A program made the translations under genes and the position numbers. From Pseudoalteromonas sp. MEBiC 03607 (GTDB taxonomy: Bacteria; Pseudomonadota; Gammaproteobacteria; Enterobacterales; Alteromonadaceae): a stretch of DNA of 64,000 nt. The notes below the pieces were generated by a model. It ran no database searches. It saw only the letters and a list, made by a program, of their open reading frames with translations, and was not told the DNA's origin. The stretch spans positions 623,501 through 687,500 of the forward strand of contig NZ_SRRY01000001.1 of assembly GCF_004792295.1 (NCBI RefSeq), read 5' to 3'. Shown here piece after piece: positions 36,804 to 46,754 of the stretch. How positions within the stretch are numbered: position 1 is the first letter of the stretch; the number at the start of each line of letters is the position of its first letter.

Positions 36804-37664
36804 ATGACAAAAAAAATTGTAATAACAGCTAACATGAATGCTGAAAAATCAGAAAGCCGCCTAGAAACGGTCACTTATCAGTGGCACTGGCGACGCATAT
36901 TTATGGTTAGCAGTGTGATTTTTGTCGCACTGGCAGCTGTTATCTATAGTTTTGTTGGTGCTGTTAATGCCGAACAGGCTGAAACCGATGAGCAAAGAGC
37001 TGAAGCAACGGGTACTGTTATGCAACAACCTACAGCAGCTGACACTGTATCGCCAAGCGAACTTGAGCCTGCTTCACCTCAACCGCAAGAACCTGCTATT
37101 CAAGTCGTCGAGCAAAAGCAGGATGTAGAAGCGCCTTCTGATGAGCAGCCATTAACCTCTGACTTAGAAACAGAAACGACAGCGCAAGCAGAGGCTATTG
37201 ATGAAGCTTCGCCGGTACTTGAAGAAGAAAACCGCGACGAACCTATCGTCATCGCTAAAAATTCTGATGTTCAACAGCAATTTTCTCAGTCTGCTCATAT
37301 TGCTAGCTTAGCGATTGGCGCTAAAATAGATACAGATAAAGTTAGTAGAGCGGTATTAACAACCGATGTTGTTGATCGAGAACCAGTCAACGTTCTAAAA
37401 AACGATGTAAAATTATCGGAAATAACGCAAAGCTTAAGCTTTTTTAGTGAGCTTAAAAATATGCAGGGACAAACTGTTCGTCATCAATGGTATTACCAAG
37501 GCACTCAGCTTGCATCTATTGAATTAGCAATAACTAGCCCGCGTTTTCGAACCTACTCAACCAAAAACATCATGCCAGAGCAACTCGGCGAATGGCGGGT
37601 AGAAGTGGTGGACGCGCAAGGTACTTTACTTGCGCAAAAAGAATTTAGACTTTTAGCTGATTAA
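36804..37664 (+). CDS. DUF2914 domain membrane protein
   Basis: A 286-residue protein from the ATG at 36804, supported by GAAGGGG 8-9 bases upstream. A single membrane helix at about 33-52 anchors it. Residues about 60-160 are acidic, Glu/Gln/Pro-rich and probably disordered. The C-terminal part (about 180-285) is a DUF2914 domain with VSRAVLTTDVVDREPVN, and TVRHQWYYQG followed by RTYSTKN and GEWRVEVVDAQG. The topology puts this domain in the periplasm. Its role is unknown. It lies in the place between cyaY and hemC where enterics carry cyaA. Confidence 0.82.
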   Translation: MTKKIVITANMNAEKSESRLETVTYQWHWRRIFMVSSVIFVALAAVIYSFVGAVNAEQAETDEQRAEATGTVMQQPTAADTVSPSELEPASPQPQEPAIQVVEQKQDVEAPSDEQPLTSDLETETTAQAEAIDEASPVLEEENRDEPIVIAKNSDVQQQFSQSAHIASLAIGAKIDTDKVSRAVLTTDVVDREPVNVLKNDVKLSEITQSLSFFSELKNMQGQTVRHQWYYQGTQLASIELAITSPRFRTYSTKNIMPEQLGEWRVEVVDAQGTLLAQKEFRLLAD

Positions 37665-37693
37665 TTTCGGCCAGATAAACAATTGGAATTTTC

Positions 37694-38632
37694 ATGACTC
37701 AGACAACAAAACGCGTTCGTATCGCTACACGTAAAAGTGCGCTTGCTCTATGGCAGGCCGAATTTGTAAAAGCACAGCTAGAGCACTTTCATGACGATGT
37801 GACGGTTGAACTTGTTCCTATGTCGACGCAAGGGGATATTATCTTAGATACACCGCTGGCTAAAATTGGTGGTAAAGGCTTATTTGTAAAAGAATTAGAA
37901 CAAGCCATGCTAGATGGTCGAGCAGATATTGCTGTGCACTCGATGAAAGATGTGCCGGTTGAGTTTCCTGAAGGCTTAGCGCTTCATACTATCTGTGAGC
38001 GTGAAGACCCTCGTGATGCATTCGTATCAAATAACTACAAAAGCTTAGACGAGTTACCGCAAGGTGCTATTGTTGGTACATCGAGCTTACGTCGCCAATG
38101 TCAAATTCGCGAAGCGCGTCCTGATTTAGATATTCGTGATTTACGCGGTAACGTTAACACTCGTTTAGCTAAGCTTGATGATGGTCAATATGATGCAATT
38201 ATTCTTGCTGCTGCAGGTTTAATTCGTTTAGAAATGCCAGAGCGTATTACGGCATTCATTGAACCTGAGGTTTCATTACCTGCCAATGGTCAAGGTGCTG
38301 TCGGCATTGAGTGTCGTGTAGATGATGAAGTAACAAAAGCGCTGCTAGCACCACTTGAGCATACAGAAACACGTATTCGTGTTAATGCCGAGCGTGCCAT
38401 GAACCGCCGTTTAGAAGGCGGCTGCCAAGTACCTATTGGTGCTTTTGCGTTGGTTGATGGTGAACAAGTGCATTTACGTGGTTTAGTTGGCGCAATTGAT
38501 GGAAGTCAAATGCTACGTGATGAAGTTTCTGGCCCTGTTAGTGACGCTGAGCAGCTAGGTATTACACTTGCTGAAAAGCTACTTGCGCAAGGTGCAGATA
38601 AAATTTTAGCAGAAGTATATAGAGACGCTTAA
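37694..38632 (+). CDS. hemC: Porphobilinogen deaminase (HemC)
   Basis: A 312-residue hydroxymethylbilane synthase that links four porphobilinogen units in heme synthesis. The dipyrromethane cofactor cysteine is C244 in EGGCQVPIG (E. coli C242). [19 protein letters not shown] and HSMKDVP blocks near the N-terminus and [11 protein letters not shown] in the middle are diagnostic. It is first in hemC-hemDX-hemY; the next start codon follows the stop by one base. Confidence 0.97.
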   Translation: MTQTTKRVRIATRKSALALWQAEFVKAQLEHFHDDVTVELVPMSTQGDIILDTPLAKIGGKGLFVKELEQAMLDGRADIAVHSMKDVPVEFPEGLALHTICEREDPRDAFVSNNYKSLDELPQGAIVGTSSLRRQCQIREARPDLDIRDLRGNVNTRLAKLDDGQYDAIILAAAGLIRLEMPERITAFIEPEVSLPANGQGAVGIECRVDDEVTKALLAPLEHTETRIRVNAERAMNRRLEGGCQVPIGAFALVDGEQVHLRGLVGAIDGSQMLRDEVSGPVSDAEQLGITLAEKLLAQGADKILAEVYRDA

Positions 38633-38633
38633 C

Positions 38634-40445
38634 ATGCATATATTGATAACTCGTCCAGAAGGGAAAGGCACTGAACTTGCGCTTGCGCTTCAGCAGGCGG
38701 GTTATCGAGCAACCCAGTGTCCAGTGCTTACCCTTGATTATCTTACCCCAAGTAGTAGTGAGCTCTCACCACTTGAGAATGCTGATAAGATCATTTTTAT
38801 CTCGCAGGATGCTGTTCATGCATTGTTAAAGCTCACACCCACAATTAATAAAGCAGCACAACTTTATGCCGTTGGACAGCAAACGGCAGATGCAGTGTAT
38901 GAAGCCTTTGGGCGTCGAGCTGCAGTGCCGAAAAACTATGACTCAGAGGGCTTGCTCGAGTTAAAAACTCTACAAGATGTAGAGTTGGATAATATTGTTT
39001 TGGTTAAAGGTGAAGGTGGGCGCACAACGATAGCGAAAACCTTAAAACAACGTGGGGCACTTTTAAATCAGCTCGTGGTATACAAACGAACTGCAATCGA
39101 GAGTGAACCAGGTAAGTGGATGGACCACTGGCAAACAATTGATGTAGAAGGTATAGTCATTACCAGTAATGCAGCTGTTGACGCCATTTTTAATGGTCTC
39201 AATGAATCGCAGTTAGCATGGTTAAAAGCGCGACAATTTTATGTTGCCAGCGAACGTATCGCTGATTATTTAAAACAACAAAATGTAGCAAGAACGCAGA
39301 TACACATTGCTGCAGGGGCAAGCGATAGTGCTATGTTCGCCTGTATTGATAAGCAAGGTAGCAAAATGAGTGAAGCAGATTTAAAACAAACCACAAAGCC
39401 AGCCAGCGCTGAGCCTGCCAAAAAAGCACCTGCAGCTAAACCAGCAGCAGTTCAGCACAAAAGAGGGATAAGTAAAACAGGGAGCTTGGCTTTACTCATT
39501 TCACTCCTTGTTGCCTCGGCTGTGGGATATGAGTTTTATCATAAACTTAATGGCGATCAACAATCTACTCTTGCTATTAATGAGCTGACAACAGAAAACC
39601 AACGTTTACAGCAACAGCTTGATGCGGTGAAAAGTGCCCAGCAAACATTGCAGCAATCGCTATTTAATACTGAACAAAAAGTTACTGATGCGCTGAATGA
39701 AAGTGCTGAACAAACGCAGCAGCAGCTGCAAGCGGCTTTAAAGCGTGCCGAGCAGCAAACTTTTACACTTAATCCGCAAGAAGTCACAAGCTTGCAGCGT
39801 ATGGCTGAGTTTAAACTCTGGGCTGAGCACGACTACCAAGGTGCTGCTGCTGTATTATCTCGTTTAGATAGCTTGCTTGCTGAGCATCCTGGAACAGGGG
39901 CTATTCGCCAAGCAATTCATCAAGATTTGCAAACATTAAATGCCATTGAGCCAGTTGCTGTAGAAGCCATTTATTTAAAGCTGCACGGTATCAATCAGCA
40001 AGTGACTGAGTTGGCATTTAATGCTATTTCTCTACCTGAAGAAGTAAAACAAGAAGATCCAAATCAGCTTAGTGAAAACGTCAGTGAGTGGCGTCAAAAC
40101 CTTGCAAAATCTTGGCAGCAATTTAAAGACTTCTTTGTCACAGTTCGTACCCGTGAAGACATGGTTGTTGCGCCATTTTTAAGTGAACAAGAGCGCCATT
40201 TAGTAAAACAACGCCTAAGTTTATATATCGCACAAGCGCAAGACGCCGTATTAACAAAACAAAGCAGTGTGTACTTTAGTGCAGTTGATGCAGCGCATGA
40301 CTTAGTGAAAGATTACTTTAAACAAGATGATGCAGTCACTAAAGCGGTATTAACTAGCTTAACTTCACTTTCAAAAGAGCAACTCGATTTCAGCCCTAAA
40401 GTGTCACTGCAAAGTACTGAGCAGGTGAAGGAGTGGGCACAATGA
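38634..40445 (+). CDS. hemDX: Fused uroporphyrinogen-III synthase (HemD) and HemX membrane protein
   Basis: One open frame of 603 residues. Residues about 1-240 are HemD, which closes hydroxymethylbilane to uroporphyrinogen III (ILITRPEG at the start; ITSNAAVDAIF for the second lobe). Residues 245-603 are HemX: a Lys/Ala/Pro linker, one membrane helix (about 283-302), a long Gln-rich coiled coil (about 310-375) and a helical domain. Such fusions are known in some gammaproteobacteria. The junction still looks like a gene boundary: codon 241 is CAA, one base from TAA, and AAGG at 39355-39358 sits 7 bases before the in-frame ATG at 39366. HemX may thus also be made separately. Confidence 0.92.
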   Translation: MHILITRPEGKGTELALALQQAGYRATQCPVLTLDYLTPSSSELSPLENADKIIFISQDAVHALLKLTPTINKAAQLYAVGQQTADAVYEAFGRRAAVPKNYDSEGLLELKTLQDVELDNIVLVKGEGGRTTIAKTLKQRGALLNQLVVYKRTAIESEPGKWMDHWQTIDVEGIVITSNAAVDAIFNGLNESQLAWLKARQFYVASERIADYLKQQNVARTQIHIAAGASDSAMFACIDKQGSKMSEADLKQTTKPASAEPAKKAPAAKPAAVQHKRGISKTGSLALLISLLVASAVGYEFYHKLNGDQQSTLAINELTTENQRLQQQLDAVKSAQQTLQQSLFNTEQKVTDALNESAEQTQQQLQAALKRAEQQTFTLNPQEVTSLQRMAEFKLWAEHDYQGAAAVLSRLDSLLAEHPGTGAIRQAIHQDLQTLNAIEPVAVEAIYLKLHGINQQVTELAFNAISLPEEVKQEDPNQLSENVSEWRQNLAKSWQQFKDFFVTVRTREDMVVAPFLSEQERHLVKQRLSLYIAQAQDAVLTKQSSVYFSAVDAAHDLVKDYFKQDDAVTKAVLTSLTSLSKEQLDFSPKVSLQSTEQVKEWAQ

Positions 40446-41551
40446 TCCGCTTCTTATTGATAATCATCGCTATTGCAGCTTGCTTAGGAATAGCCCCTTT
40501 TTTTATTGATCAAAAAGGCTATGTGCTTATTGCTTTTAACAATACCACGGTTGAGGGCACTATTTGGGGCGTCACTGCGTTAGTTTTGTTGGCTTTTGCT
40601 GCGATATTCTTGTTTTATAAATTGGTGCGTTATTTGTGGTCTTTGTATAGCCATACGCGACATCGTTTTTTTGCTCGAAGTGAAGAACGCAAACATGCTG
40701 CGATTGAACAAGGTATATGGAGTTTAATCAATAACGATTACACTGAGCTTGAGTTAGCACTTGAAAATAATAGTGTGGCAGAGCAATGGAATGATGTGCG
40801 TTATGCTTTACTTGCCAAAGCAGCATTGGCAAATAACAACCGTGAACAAGCAATTAGTTACCTTGATAAAATCAGTCAAGACAAGCAGCTAAAAGTAGCT
40901 AACTTATGGGTTGCAAGTGGTGAGACGAGTACTATTTTTGCTGACCTTAAAGCCTTGGCAGAGCGTAAAAAAGCCTCTAGCTTAGAACTTAAAATGTATG
41001 CTCACGTCCTGATGCAAGAGAAAAAGTGGTCGGCGCTTAATGAATTTATGCCTCGCTTATTACGTAGAAAAGCACTTTCAGATAACGAATGGCGTCAGCT
41101 ATTTGACCATTATTTTTCTGCGCAACCTAGCAGTGAGCTAACAACACGTTATGAGCAATTAGCCAAGAACTTAAAGCCGTTAGCTGAAGTGAGCTATTTT
41201 TCAGCTATGGCGCGCGTGGGTGATCTTAATAAAATTGAGCTAAGCTTAATCAAAATGCTAAAAAAACCACTTCAGCATAAAGATTTAGCACGTATTTTAC
41301 GAGCTAGTACGGCGGGTGATGCACTCAAACTGCAAACAAGCTTGCAAGATATATTAAAAAAAGACACCGAAAATACAGACCTGCTTTTAGCCTTAGCGTG
41401 TTTAGCAAATGCTCATGGCCAGTACGACTTAGCTGCACGAGTATTTGATAAAGCGCTTAATGCAGATAATCGCGACGAGTATTTGCAGCAAGCAGTGCTA
41501 AGCTATAGTAAAAGTGCTCAACCAGATAAGGCCCTGGTACTGTATCAGTAA
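40442..41551 (+). CDS. hemY: HemY, TPR inner-membrane protein of the heme operon
   Basis: A 369-residue protein from the ATG at 40442, overlapping the hemDX stop (ATGA). Two membrane helices (about 2-22 and 39-60) are followed by the HemY_N region and TPR-like helical repeats (about 85-365). Despite the name it is not protoporphyrinogen oxidase. It is a conserved partner of HemX whose role in tetrapyrrole metabolism is not well defined. Confidence 0.93.
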   Translation: MIRFLLIIIAIAACLGIAPFFIDQKGYVLIAFNNTTVEGTIWGVTALVLLAFAAIFLFYKLVRYLWSLYSHTRHRFFARSEERKHAAIEQGIWSLINNDYTELELALENNSVAEQWNDVRYALLAKAALANNNREQAISYLDKISQDKQLKVANLWVASGETSTIFADLKALAERKKASSLELKMYAHVLMQEKKWSALNEFMPRLLRRKALSDNEWRQLFDHYFSAQPSSELTTRYEQLAKNLKPLAEVSYFSAMARVGDLNKIELSLIKMLKKPLQHKDLARILRASTAGDALKLQTSLQDILKKDTENTDLLLALACLANAHGQYDLAARVFDKALNADNRDEYLQQAVLSYSKSAQPDKALVLYQ

Positions 41552-41581
41552 TTTTGGCTTAGCCTGCACAGGAGCGATGGC

Positions 41582-44278
41582 TTGAAAAACTTATTTGCGC
41601 TGACACTAAGTATCGCTTTCGCTTATTTTCTAACAGGGTATTTAAGTAATTCTCTTTTGGCTATCGACGGCTATGCTGTTGCAGCATGGCCCCCTTCTGG
41701 TATAGCTCTGGCCAGTATCTTACTTAGTCGAAACCGTGCCTTGCCGGGGGTGTTGTTGGGGGCTTTCTTAGTCAACCTTATCCATCTCGATAAAGTTACT
41801 GATATTTTACATTGGCAAGTTATGTTACAAGCCATTGGGGTAACAGCAGCATCTACTTTCCAAGCCTGGTTGGCTTATTACATTATTATTCATGTTGTAA
41901 AACGTCCTCTTGAACTATCTTCGCTAAAACAAAGTGTGCAAGGGTTAATCATTGGCGGCCCACTTTGCAGTCTTATCGCAGCATCGACAGGTACTGCGCT
42001 GTTGGTCATCAATAATGTGATTCCTAGCTACGCGGCACTTAATAATTTTATTGCTTGGTGGATTGGTGACAGTATCGGAGTACTCATTTTTACTCCGTTA
42101 GTTTTAGCGGCATTCAGTTATAATCATGCACGGCAGCGACTACAAATTATTGTTCCTTCACTATTAATTTATATGATTATTTGTGTCAGCTTTTATGGCG
42201 CAGCAAGTGTTAAAAAGGAGAAAGATTTACAGCGCAAAGAAGCAAAAGTAAGTGCAATAAAAACCAATCTTGAACACAAAATTGATGAAATTAAGTCTCA
42301 TCTGTCGTTATTGGCAACCTTTTTTGCAAGTAGTGACATGGTTGATTTTGAAGAGTTTAAGCGCTTTACCTCAAGACAGCTGCAATACAGTAAAGAGATA
42401 ATAGCGTTTGAGTGGGCACCAAAAGTGATTAATTCACAATTGGATAATTACCAAAATTTGCTGCGCGAAGAGCTTGGGCCTAATTACTATATCAAAGAGA
42501 AAAATTCCGCGGGACAATGGCAAGCGGTAAGTCAGCGTGCTATTTATTTTCCGGTGCAATATATCCACCCATTGCAAGGCAACGAGGCCGCACAAGGTTT
42601 TGATTTAGCCTCCCATGAACTGCGCAGGCTGGCACTGACAGACGCTCGTTTAATAAAAAATGTCACAGTGAGTGAGCCTATTACCTTGATGCAAGGTGAT
42701 GGTAACGATAAAGGAGTCTTGTTCTTTAACCCTGTTTATTCAGACATAAATCATCAAGTCGGGTTTAGAGGTTATGTTGTTGCTGTGGTTAATTTAGAGT
42801 TGCTGGCGCAAACACTAAACTTTAATCAGAACACAGAGATTGATGCCAGCTTCTATGACGTTACCGACGGCAGTAACCCTGTCGAAATTTATAACCCTCA
42901 ACGTGTTGGAACAACGGCCATTGCGAGCTTTAATTTTATTATTGGTGAGCGTGTCTGGCAGGTGAAATTATGGGAGTCAGTCGCGCAATCGTCTTGGTTG
43001 CCTTATTGGCTTGCACAAATAGTCGGTATGCTGTTTGTTTGGTTATTGATCACCTTTTTGATTTCAGTAACCGGTACTAATATTCAAATTCGTCAGCAAG
43101 TAGCAAAACAAACCCAAAGCCTTCGTGAAGAAAAACAAAAAGCGGATAAAGCCAGTCAAATAAAAAGTGAATTTTTGGCGAATATGAGCCATGAAATACG
43201 CACTCCTATTAATGGTATTAAGGGGTTGCACTACTTGGCTATGCAAGAGCAAGATTGGCCGCAAGCACGTAGTTATATTGATCAAGCCGATGGTGCATTG
43301 AATGTACTATTAAGAGTTATTAATGATGTTTTAGATTTTTCTAAAATAGAAGCTGGGCGCTTGGAAATGCATCAAGAGCCAATCGATGTTAATGCGCTTG
43401 TTAGTGAAGTCTGTAACTTGCTGCAATTTGAATTGAACACTCGCTCTTTAGAGTTTGACGTTGATTACGACAGCTCTTCGCAGTTAGAGATTTACACCGA
43501 TCCTATTCGGTTAAAACAAGTGCTGTTAAATTTATTAAATAATGCTGTTAAATTCACACCACAGGGGCATATCACTCTACGTATTTGGCAACAGCGTGAG
43601 TTTACTTACTTTAGTGTTATTGATACCGGTATTGGTATTAGCAAAGAAGCGCAACAGCGATTATTTCAGCCATTCTCGCAAGCAGATAGTTCAACCTCAC
43701 GCCGTTTTGGTGGCACAGGTTTAGGGTTAAGTATTTGCCAAAAATTGGTTTCGATGATGGGTGGCAGTATCAGTTTGCAAAGCGTTGAAGGGCAAGGTTC
43801 AACGTTTACTATTTCAATCCCTTTTGAGTCACCTTTATCAGAGGTTATCCAAAGTGATGATGAAGTTGTTGATATTGATGTCAGCTCATTATCATTCGCA
43901 GATTACGCAATACTTTTAGTTGAAGATAACCCGCTAAATCAGCATGTCGCTAGCTCTATTTTAAAAACCAAAGGCTGTCAGCCTGATATAGCAAAAGATG
44001 GCCACGAAGCTATTAAGATGATTAGTGAAAAAAGCTACGACCTTGTACTAATGGATATTCAAATGCCTAACATGGATGGCCTGCAAGCGACAAAGGTTAT
44101 TCGCAATGAGCTGCTGATCTCCGAGTTACCGATTATTGGCTTATCGGCAAATGCCCATGATGATGACCTTAAGAAAGGCCTCGCCAGTGGCATGAATGGT
44201 TATCTAACTAAGCCAATTGACGCTGATAAATTGTTTAAAACATTGTGGCAGCATCTGCACGGCAAAAGTGCTTTATAA
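41582..44278 (+). CDS. MASE1-CHASE hybrid sensor histidine kinase
   Basis: An 898-residue membrane kinase. The N-terminal MASE1 region (about 1-215) has some eight helices and contains AAWPPSGIALA. A periplasmic CHASE domain (about 235-440; IIAFEWAPKV) and a further helix (about 478-500) follow. Then come HisKA with H537 (NMSHEIRTP), HATPase ([15 protein letters not shown]), and a receiver with D825 (LMDIQMPNMDG). There is no HPt. The start is TTG at 41582, with AGGAG ending 8-9 bases earlier; an ATG between them opens only a two-codon frame. It lies 30 bases after hemY and may be partly cotranscribed with it. Confidence 0.9.
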   Translation: MKNLFALTLSIAFAYFLTGYLSNSLLAIDGYAVAAWPPSGIALASILLSRNRALPGVLLGAFLVNLIHLDKVTDILHWQVMLQAIGVTAASTFQAWLAYYIIIHVVKRPLELSSLKQSVQGLIIGGPLCSLIAASTGTALLVINNVIPSYAALNNFIAWWIGDSIGVLIFTPLVLAAFSYNHARQRLQIIVPSLLIYMIICVSFYGAASVKKEKDLQRKEAKVSAIKTNLEHKIDEIKSHLSLLATFFASSDMVDFEEFKRFTSRQLQYSKEIIAFEWAPKVINSQLDNYQNLLREELGPNYYIKEKNSAGQWQAVSQRAIYFPVQYIHPLQGNEAAQGFDLASHELRRLALTDARLIKNVTVSEPITLMQGDGNDKGVLFFNPVYSDINHQVGFRGYVVAVVNLELLAQTLNFNQNTEIDASFYDVTDGSNPVEIYNPQRVGTTAIASFNFIIGERVWQVKLWESVAQSSWLPYWLAQIVGMLFVWLLITFLISVTGTNIQIRQQVAKQTQSLREEKQKADKASQIKSEFLANMSHEIRTPINGIKGLHYLAMQEQDWPQARSYIDQADGALNVLLRVINDVLDFSKIEAGRLEMHQEPIDVNALVSEVCNLLQFELNTRSLEFDVDYDSSSQLEIYTDPIRLKQVLLNLLNNAVKFTPQGHITLRIWQQREFTYFSVIDTGIGISKEAQQRLFQPFSQADSSTSRRFGGTGLGLSICQKLVSMMGGSISLQSVEGQGSTFTISIPFESPLSEVIQSDDEVVDIDVSSLSFADYAILLVEDNPLNQHVASSILKTKGCQPDIAKDGHEAIKMISEKSYDLVLMDIQMPNMDGLQATKVIRNELLISELPIIGLSANAHDDDLKKGLASGMNGYLTKPIDADKLFKTLWQHLHGKSAL

Positions 44279-44380
44279 AGCAGACAATTGACCTCTTAAA
44301 AGTAAATATATTCATCTACACTTGAATTATCGTTGTGGGTACGTATGATCCGCGAAAATTTTCTGAACTGAGTACTAATT

Positions 44381-45382
44381 ATGATCAACAAGACACTTCC
44401 TTTGCTTGATATTCATCGTCATCTTGACGGTAATGTTCGCCCACAAACGATCTTAGAACTTGGTCGTCAGTTTAATCTTGAATTACCAGCAGATACAGTA
44501 GAGGCGCTGATCCCTCATGTTCAGGTTATTGACCCTGAACCAAATCTTGTCGCCTTTTTACAGAAATTAGATTGGGGTGTAAAAGTACTCGGTGATTACG
44601 ATGCCTGTCGTCGTATTGCCATCGAGAACGTTGAAGATGCTATTGCACAAAGCCTAGATTACGTAGAGCTTCGTTTTAGTCCATATTATATGGCGCAAAG
44701 CCAAGGACTGCACCCGCAAGGTGTCGTAGAAGCGGTGGTTGATGGTGTTAGGAGTGCGTGTCAAAACGCACCAATTAAAGCCAACTTAATCGGTATTATG
44801 TCGCGTACTTATGGCACTAAAATTTGTCAGCAAGAGCTTGATGCGTTACTTGCTTTTAAAAATGATTTAGTTGCTGTTGATTTAGCTGGTGATGAAATTG
44901 GTTTCCCGGGTGAATTATTTGTTGATCACTTTAAGCAAGTTCACGATGCATACTTAGCTGCTACTATTCACGCTGGTGAAGCGCGTGGTAGCGAAAGTAT
45001 CTGGCAAGCAATTAACGAGCTTGGTGCAACGCGTATTGGCCATGGTGTAAAAGCGATTGAAGATGCAGCGCTTATGGATCACTTACGTGATAAACGCATT
45101 GGTATTGAGTCTTGCTTAACCAGTAACATTCAAACTAGCACTGTTGCTGAGCTTGCAAAACACCCGTTAAAAACCTTCTTAGACCATGGTATTTTGGCAT
45201 CAATTAATACTGATGATCCGGCAGTTGAAGGTATTGAAATTGCGTATGAGTATCAAGTAGCCGCGCCTGCAGCTGGTTTAAGCCAAGCCGATATGGAAAA
45301 AGCGCAAGCTAATGCGCTTGAAATTGCTTATTTAAGCGAGGCAGATAAAGCGGCTTTAAAACAGTTAGCTGCTAATCGTTAA
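44381..45382 (+). CDS. add: Adenosine deaminase
   Basis: A 333-residue cytosolic purine-salvage enzyme, converting adenosine to inosine. It follows E. coli Add closely: DIHRHLDGN (zinc histidines), [24 protein letters not shown] (zinc histidine and catalytic Glu region), [11 protein letters not shown] and [11 protein letters not shown] (zinc/catalytic Asp). Single gene with its own upstream region; its 3' end forms a hairpin with the convergent CBS gene. Confidence 0.97.
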   Translation: MINKTLPLLDIHRHLDGNVRPQTILELGRQFNLELPADTVEALIPHVQVIDPEPNLVAFLQKLDWGVKVLGDYDACRRIAIENVEDAIAQSLDYVELRFSPYYMAQSQGLHPQGVVEAVVDGVRSACQNAPIKANLIGIMSRTYGTKICQQELDALLAFKNDLVAVDLAGDEIGFPGELFVDHFKQVHDAYLAATIHAGEARGSESIWQAINELGATRIGHGVKAIEDAALMDHLRDKRIGIESCLTSNIQTSTVAELAKHPLKTFLDHGILASINTDDPAVEGIEIAYEYQVAAPAAGLSQADMEKAQANALEIAYLSEADKAALKQLAANR

Positions 45383-45392
45383 GCAGCTAACT
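45363..45392. terminator. Hairpin over the 3' end of add
   Basis: Perfect 10-bp repeat AGTTAGCTGC / GCAGCTAACT with a 10-base loop that includes the add stop codon (45380-45382 lies at its edge) and reaches the stop of the convergent CBS gene. No strong T run. Confidence 0.45.
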
Positions 45393-45808
45393 TACACTTG
45401 GTGCTCTTGGCATGAGACATAGTTTTCATACAATGCCTTGAGCACATCTCCTCGGCTGATCATACCAACAACCTTACCACCCTCGATTACCGGGTAATTC
45501 TTTGGCTTACCTGTTTTCATGGCATCTGCCAGCTCAATGATATTTTGATCGCTACTTACGGTAACAACATCGGTGCGCATAAGTTGTTTTACCTTTACCA
45601 CACCATCGCAGAAATAACTGTTTTGCATCAGCGGTTGCAAAAGCTCTTGTTCAGATATAAAGCCAACTAGGCTTTTGTTGTCATCGAACACAGGTGCGCC
45701 CAGTAATTTAAACTTTTGCAGCTCGCTAATAGCGGTGGTCATTTCAGTTTCAGGCGTAATGTGTGGCAACTTACGTTGCATAAAGTCTTGTACTTTTGTA
45801 TTTAGCAT
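45392..45808 (-). CDS. CBS-domain pair protein
   Basis: A 138-residue protein made of two CBS domains in tandem. The first covers about 5-60 (HITPETEMTTAISELQKFKLLGAPVFDD) and the second about 75-130 (LMRTDVVTVSSDQNI, NYPVIEGGKVVGMISRGDVLKAL). CBS pairs bind adenine nucleotides and act as sensor modules; no effector domain is attached, so it probably acts through a partner protein. A GGGGAGAG ribosome-binding site precedes the ATG. Confidence 0.9.
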   Translation of the reverse strand: MLNTKVQDFMQRKLPHITPETEMTTAISELQKFKLLGAPVFDDNKSLVGFISEQELLQPLMQNSYFCDGVVKVKQLMRTDVVTVSSDQNIIELADAMKTGKPKNYPVIEGGKVVGMISRGDVLKALYENYVSCQEHQV

Positions 45809-45904
45809 TTGGGTCTCTCCCCATCGTTATTCTAATCAGAGTATGGTCAAGGAAATGCTGTTTGTGAAATTGTTTAGATGGATTAGGGCGATAGGTAAAA
45901 CAAA

Positions 45905-45931
45905 TAAAAAAGGCATCCAATTGGATGCCTT
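45905..45931 (-). terminator. Intrinsic terminator of fre
   Basis: AAGGCATCC / GGATGCCTT with an AATT loop. On the minus strand it is followed by TTTTTATTTG. It begins 23 bases after the fre stop codon. Confidence 0.88.
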
Positions 45932-45953
45932 AAAAATAATCTGTATCACTTAG

Positions 45954-46667
45954 CTATTTAATGAATGCAAATGCATCGGCATACATGTTTTCGCGGATTG
46001 CGCCATGATTTATGAAATCATCGCGAACAACGCCAATCATGTCGAAGCGACCTGCCATGTAAATATCGTATGGTTCTAGCGACACGATATCTGCCATAAC
46101 GGCTTTGTGAACGTAACCAGTTTTGCCTGTCCAGCTTTGCGACGCATTTTCAACTACAGGAATGTATTGGAAATGAGGGTTACTGTTTGCCCATGCTTGC
46201 ATTTCGTCATGCGCATATAGCGCAGCTTGCTCACGTACACCCCAGTAGAATAATACCGGGCGCTCACAGCCTATTTCTGCAAGGTGATCAGCCATTGATT
46301 TGGCATAAGAAAAACCGGTGCCGCCAGCAAGTAGAATAATAGGGCGCTCACCCTCTACACGAAGTTGCGATATGCCTAGACCCACTTCAACATTAACTTG
46401 TTGTTGCTGAGCATGTGCTTGACGCAAATGATCAAGCGCTTGCATCGCGTATGAATCAGCACCTGAGGCACCAATGTGTAGTTCAATTTGCTCAGTTTGC
46501 GACGGGCGGCTTGCAATAGAAAAGGCACGCTTATCTTTTTCGCCTAATACAAGTTGCATATATTGGCCTGCCTCGAATGACACAGGTTGCTGTGGTTTCA
46601 AAATGACCTTATGTACGTGGTCTGTAAGCGGGCTGATCGCAACAACGTCAGCGAGTAATGTTTGCAT
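45954..46667 (-). CDS. fre: NAD(P)H-flavin reductase (Fre/LuxG type)
   Basis: A 237-residue reductase of the ferredoxin-NADP reductase fold. The flavin motif is RAFSIASRPS (about 48-57), the NAD(P)H loop is LLAGGTGFSYAKSM, and the C-terminal block includes YMAGRFDM. It reduces free flavins, and in E. coli lies downstream of ubiD as here (87-base gap). Reduced flavin is also what the UbiX/UbiD prenyl-FMN system needs, which fits the pairing; that link is inference. Confidence 0.93.
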   Translation of the reverse strand: MQTLLADVVAISPLTDHVHKVILKPQQPVSFEAGQYMQLVLGEKDKRAFSIASRPSQTEQIELHIGASGADSYAMQALDHLRQAHAQQQQVNVEVGLGISQLRVEGERPIILLAGGTGFSYAKSMADHLAEIGCERPVLFYWGVREQAALYAHDEMQAWANSNPHFQYIPVVENASQSWTGKTGYVHKAVMADIVSLEPYDIYMAGRFDMIGVVRDDFINHGAIRENMYADAFAFIK

Positions 46668-46754
46668 AGTTTACCTTTATAAGCACAGAAGCAAATTCGG
46701 TTATGAATCGCACTCATAACCGTTAAATTTTGAGCAGTTTAACATAGACACAGC

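Noticed and set aside
39366..40445. hemX as a separate gene
   Set aside because: The frame is continuous with hemD and has no stop, so it is annotated as one fused CDS; possible internal initiation is reported as a finding instead.
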